Below the pieces are notes generated by a model. It was given only the letters and a program-made list of their open reading frames with translations. It was not told the DNA's origin and searched no databases. Of a DNA stretch of 6,804 nucleotides, positions 4,689 to 6,804 are shown one piece after another. A program made the translations under genes and the position numbers. Position 1 is the first letter of the stretch. Each line of letters starts with the position of its first letter. This DNA comes from Pirellulales bacterium (GTDB taxonomy: Bacteria > Planctomycetota > Planctomycetia > Pirellulales > Thermoguttaceae). The stretch spans positions 1 to 6,804 of the forward strand of contig JAUWJC010000231.1 in NCBI GenBank assembly GCA_030607895.1, written 5' to 3'.

Positions 4689-5117
4689 TCAATAGAACGG
4701 ATAGGGGCTATAGGCGTGGGAGTTGGGACCGTAGTGCGGGTAGGGTCCCAGGGGATTCGCGCCGCCGCTTGGGCCGTAGGGGCGATGGCCGTAGTACCTG
4801 TACGGATCGTAGAAGTTCGAGACGAACGGGTACGGGCCGTGGGGTGAATTGTAGATCGAGTTCGGATCGCGGTAGGCTGCCTTGTGATCGGCGTACTGCC
4901 TCACCCGTTTGCCCGTCTTGGAGCTGTTGCTGTACAAACTCTTGTCGAATATCCACTCGCTTGATTCTTGTCCGGATTGCGTGCCGGCTGCCTGTTCAGG
5001 TCGGTTGGCGGCAGACGACGGCGGCGCGGCGGCAAGCATCGCGCCCAGCACCACCAGGCCGATCGAGCAACAGCGCATCGCAAAAGCATTCAGGCCGGTC
5101 GATTGTGTGACGATCAT
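4689..5117 (-). CDS. small secreted Tyr/Pro/Gly-rich protein, function unknown
   Basis: I do not recognise a family. From the ATG at 5117 the product is 142 residues. An N-terminal region (residues 1-15) leads into a hydrophobic stretch CSIGLVVLGAMLAAAPPSSA, with a likely signal-peptidase site after A36 or A37. This predicts export to the periplasm or cell surface. The last 70 residues are strikingly tyrosine-rich (14 of about 69) with Pro, Gly and His, in motifs such as GPYPF, YDPYRYYGHRPYGP and GPYPHYGP, and the chain ends PYPFY. It is likely disordered or adhesive. GAGGG 6 nt upstream supports the start at 5117; an internal ATG at 5078 (MRCCSIGL) would give a shorter but equally plausible signal peptide. 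It reads towards the PIN gene on the same strand. Confidence 0.75.
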   Translation of the reverse strand: MIVTQSTGLNAFAMRCCSIGLVVLGAMLAAAPPSSAANRPEQAAGTQSGQESSEWIFDKSLYSNSSKTGKRVRQYADHKAAYRDPNSIYNSPHGPYPFVSNFYDPYRYYGHRPYGPSGGANPLGPYPHYGPNSHAYSPYPFY

Positions 5118-5118
5118 C

Positions 5119-5138
5119 AAAAGCCCTCAAAAGCCCTC
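5119..5138 (-). promoter_or_regulatory. duplicated ribosome binding site of the secreted-protein gene
   Basis: A 10-bp unit, GAGGGCTTTT on the minus strand, is present twice in tandem. The proximal GAGGG (5124-5128) is 6 nt from the ATG at 5117. The second GAGGG lies 10 nt further away and is too far to serve that start. Confidence 0.55.
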
Positions 5139-5240
5139 CACGGTGATACCCATACTGAAAAATATACGTTACCAAACGGCAGTGCGGCGGCCGGCCGACA
5201 CCCTCCGATGGGTGGGCCATTACAGCCATCTGTCGCCCCA

Positions 5241-5270
5241 TTGTGGGCTCGGGCAATGTATCTGTATAAT
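5241..5270 (+). promoter_or_regulatory. sigma-70-like promoter of the oxidoreductase gene
   Basis: A perfect TATAAT sits at 5265-5270, with a weak -35 (TTGTGG, 5241-5246) 18 bases upstream. Transcription would start near 5277 and run straight into the hairpin at 5286-5359 before reaching the ATG at 5388. The rest of the 270-base divergent gap (5118-5240) shows no gene. Confidence 0.45.
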
Positions 5271-5285
5271 CGCGGCATTCGGCCT

Positions 5286-5359
5286 AAAAAGGGACCAGGT
5301 TTAATTTGCCGCCTGCGGCCCGGAGGGTGCTTTGCACAAATTAAACCTGGTCCCTTTTT
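5286..5359. repeat. perfect 23-bp stem hairpin in the oxidoreductase leader
   Basis: Left arm 5286-5308 (AAAAAGGGACCAGG...) is the exact reverse complement of 5337-5359, with a 28-nt GC-rich loop that contains its own GCCGC/GCGGC hairpin. The right arm ends in TTTTT, so it can resemble an intrinsic terminator on either strand. From memory, this AGGGACCAGGTTTAATTT motif is a common dispersed repeat in planctomycete-type genomes, so it is probably a MITE/REP-like element inserted between promoter and gene. TTCGGC occurs at both borders (5278-5283 and 5358-5363), a possible but weak target duplication. Confidence 0.88.
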
Positions 5360-5387
5360 CGGCTTACCCCTACCTTGGGAGCGAAAC

Positions 5388-6648
5388 ATGAAAAAACTGC
5401 GTTACGGGATTGTCGGTGGTGGCTTTATCGCGGCCTTCCAACTGCGGGCACTCTGCCAAGTGCGGGGCGTGGAGGTGGCGGGCATGGTGTCGCTGGAGCC
5501 GCTCGACGAATTGGTCGCCTACGTCCGGAAGCATGGTTTGGGCGAAGGTCGGGTGTTCGGCAGCGTCATGGAGATGGCCCCTCACGTGGATGTGATCGTC
5601 ATCCTGGTGCCCAACTTCGCCCGCGTGGCAATCGTTGAAGAGACCGTCGACGCCGTCAAAGCCGGCGCGGAGCTAAAGGGCGTAATTTGCGAGAAGCCGC
5701 TTGCCCGAAACCTCGTGGAAGCCCGACGCATACTCGAACTGGTCGAAGGGGTGAATCTGCCCACTGCGTACTTCGAGAACCAGGTCTACATGAAGTCGAT
5801 CCAAGCGTATCGAGCACAGCTTGGCCCGGTGATCGAGGCGATGGGCCCGCCAATGCTGGTCCGGTCGAACGAAGAACACGCCGGCCCGCACAAGGGCTGG
5901 TTCTGGGACCCCGTCCAGCAAGGCGGCGGCGTGATGAGCGACATGGGCTGCCACTGCCTGGCCGTGGGATGGTACGCACTGACCCCGCCCGGCAAACCGC
6001 CCCAATTCCTTCAGCCGCAATCGGTAAACGCCGACCTGGCACTGCTGAAGTGGGGCCAACCCCGATGGCGCAAACAACTCTTGGAACAGTTCGGCGTGGA
6101 TTACTCCAAAACGCCCGCCGAAGACTTCGCCACCGGCATGGTGACGTACAAAAACCCGGAAACCGGGCAGTTTGTCAAGAGCCAGTTCAGCGTTTCCTGG
6201 ATGTTCGACAAGCTGGGGCTACGGTTGATGTTCGACGGGCTGCGGGCTGGGGCCGGGTTACGCCTTCGAGATGAACACACTCCGCTCGCCGTTGGAGGTG
6301 TTTATCGGCGACGCGGCCGCGGCCGGAATGACCGATACGGAAACGGCGCTCGAGAAGATGCAGGCCAGCCGCGGACTGCTAACCATCCAACCGAACGAAG
6401 CCGACCTGTACGGATACACCGACGAAAACGTCGACGCCGTGGCCGCCTTCACCGAAAGGTGCCCGCCGCTTCTCGACTGGCGCTACGGCCTGGAAATCAC
6501 CCGGCTGAATCTGGCCGCCTACCTGTCGGCCGAGCGCCGCGCCACGGTCGACCTCACCGACGAAGCCACCTTAAAGGAGTTGGAGACCTACATTCCGCTG
6601 ATCCAGCAAGGCCGCGGCCGCGAAGTGCTTGATTTGGTTGAGAGTTGA
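5388..6648 (+). pseudogene. Gfo/Idh/MocA-family oxidoreductase, frameshifted
   Basis: This is an NAD(P)-dependent dehydrogenase of the sugar/inositol oxidoreductase family; the substrate cannot be told. GIVGGGFIAAFQ at 7-18 is the nucleotide-binding loop, EKP at 102-104 carries the conserved lysine, and GGGVMSDMGCH at 179-189 holds the DxGxH active-site motif. The frame is lost after residue 285. Bases 6237-6250 hold an imperfect 7-bp tandem duplication; removing one unit restores ...MFDGLGPGYAFEMNTL... and an intact product of 417 residues, a normal length. The C-terminal part (from about 6244) reads on in the next frame to TGA at 6646-6648. GGGAG at 5377-5381, 6 nt before the ATG, sets the start. 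The frameshift may be a true mutation or an assembly error. The stop lies inside a heptad array, so the last residues are repeat-encoded. Confidence 0.88.
6237..6250 (+). repeat. imperfect 7-bp tandem duplication causing the frameshift
   Basis: GGGCTGC followed directly by GGGCTGG within the oxidoreductase gene. Deleting seven bases joins the two open frames with a sensible family sequence on both sides. The surrounding G-rich context is prone to slippage and to base-calling error. Confidence 0.75.
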
Positions 6649-6742
6649 GAGTCGAGAGTTGAGGGTTGAGAGTTGAGGGTTGAGAGTCGAGAGTTGAGGG
6701 TTGAGAGTTGAAAGTTGAGAGTTGAAAGTTGAGAGTTGAGAG
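6638..6742 (+). repeat. heptad array after the oxidoreductase, 15 units
   Basis: Fifteen consecutive 7-bp units with no phase slip. The consensus is TTGAGAG; variants are TCGAGAG (2), TTGAGGG (3) and TTGAAAG (2), so all changes are single transitions. The oxidoreductase stop codon is in the second unit. The array is followed by AGCCGGG, as at 116-122, so the two window ends carry the same module. Confidence 0.93.
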
Positions 6743-6746
6743 AGCC

Positions 6747-6804
6747 GGGGGGGGGGGGGGCGCGGGGTGGCGGCCCCGCCCAAGGCACGCGCCCCCCCCC
6801 CCCC
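6747..6804. repeat. poly-G/poly-C terminal inverted repeat, likely artefact
   Basis: A run of 14 G and then CGCG (6747-6764) is mirrored by CGCG and 13 C (6788-6804), with a GC-rich middle that also folds (GGCGG/CCGCC). It replaces the CCGGGCCG hairpin expected after AGCCGGG. Homopolymer runs and mirror symmetry at a contig end suggest sequencing or assembly failure at a strong hairpin. No gene is visible. Confidence 0.7.

Noticed and set aside
4968..5387. 140-residue N-terminal extension of the oxidoreductase frame
   Set aside because: It would run through the opposite-strand gene, the promoter and the hairpin. The ATG at 5388 has a good GGGAG site and gives the family N-terminus.
6237..6260. 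Programmed ribosomal frameshift in the oxidoreductase
   Set aside because: There is no slippery heptamer or stimulatory structure, and a 7-bp near-duplication explains the frame change directly.

Overview
The window looks like a GC-rich bacterial contig, most plausibly from a Planctomycetota (Pirellulales-like) genome. This assignment is inferred from the flavour of the IspF, CysRS and RuvA sequences, the SD-poor starts, and intergenic spacers packed with 7-bp tandem repeats. Both extremes look like assembly-end structures: a 297-bp gapless palindrome at the left, and a poly-G/poly-C nested inverted repeat at the right. The window may therefore be a whole metagenomic contig.

Layout. Positions 1-241 hold the palindrome, which folds the start of ispF back on itself. 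Then four plus-strand housekeeping genes follow: ispF (isoprenoid MEP pathway, apparently starting at CTG), cysS (cysteinyl-tRNA synthetase), ruvC (Holliday junction resolvase) and ruvA (Holliday junction binding protein, TTG start). RuvB is not in the window. Each spacer in this block carries the same ingredients in different combinations: heptad arrays (TTGAGAG/TTGAAAG type or TTATCAG/TTGTCAG type), a 25-bp hairpin-forming core found four times, and in one case a perfect 25-bp stem hairpin. Next come three minus-strand genes. Reading in their own direction, these are a small secreted Tyr/Pro/Gly-rich protein, a PIN-domain (VapC-like) toxin candidate, and a 58-residue unlisted ORF that overlaps the toxin 3' end by 14 nt and is probably its partner. 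Finally, a plus-strand Gfo/Idh/MocA-family oxidoreductase sits behind a TATAAT promoter and a perfect 23-bp stem hairpin. It is broken by a 7-bp imperfect duplication, and its stop codon lies inside a 15-unit heptad array.

How it fits together. ispF-cysS-ruvC-ruvA could be co-transcribed because there is no gene or strong terminator between them. Every junction, however, would put long repeat-derived hairpins into the mRNA, directly after stop codons and directly before start codons. Heptads after a stop are always in the TTG/TTA orientation, and those before a start are always the reverse complement. The most unusual items are this composite heptad-core-heptad architecture, a pentapeptide (SGDIQ) repeated four times next to the KMSKS loop of CysRS, and the PIN/small-ORF pair. 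No CRISPR array, rRNA, tRNA or complete transposon was found.
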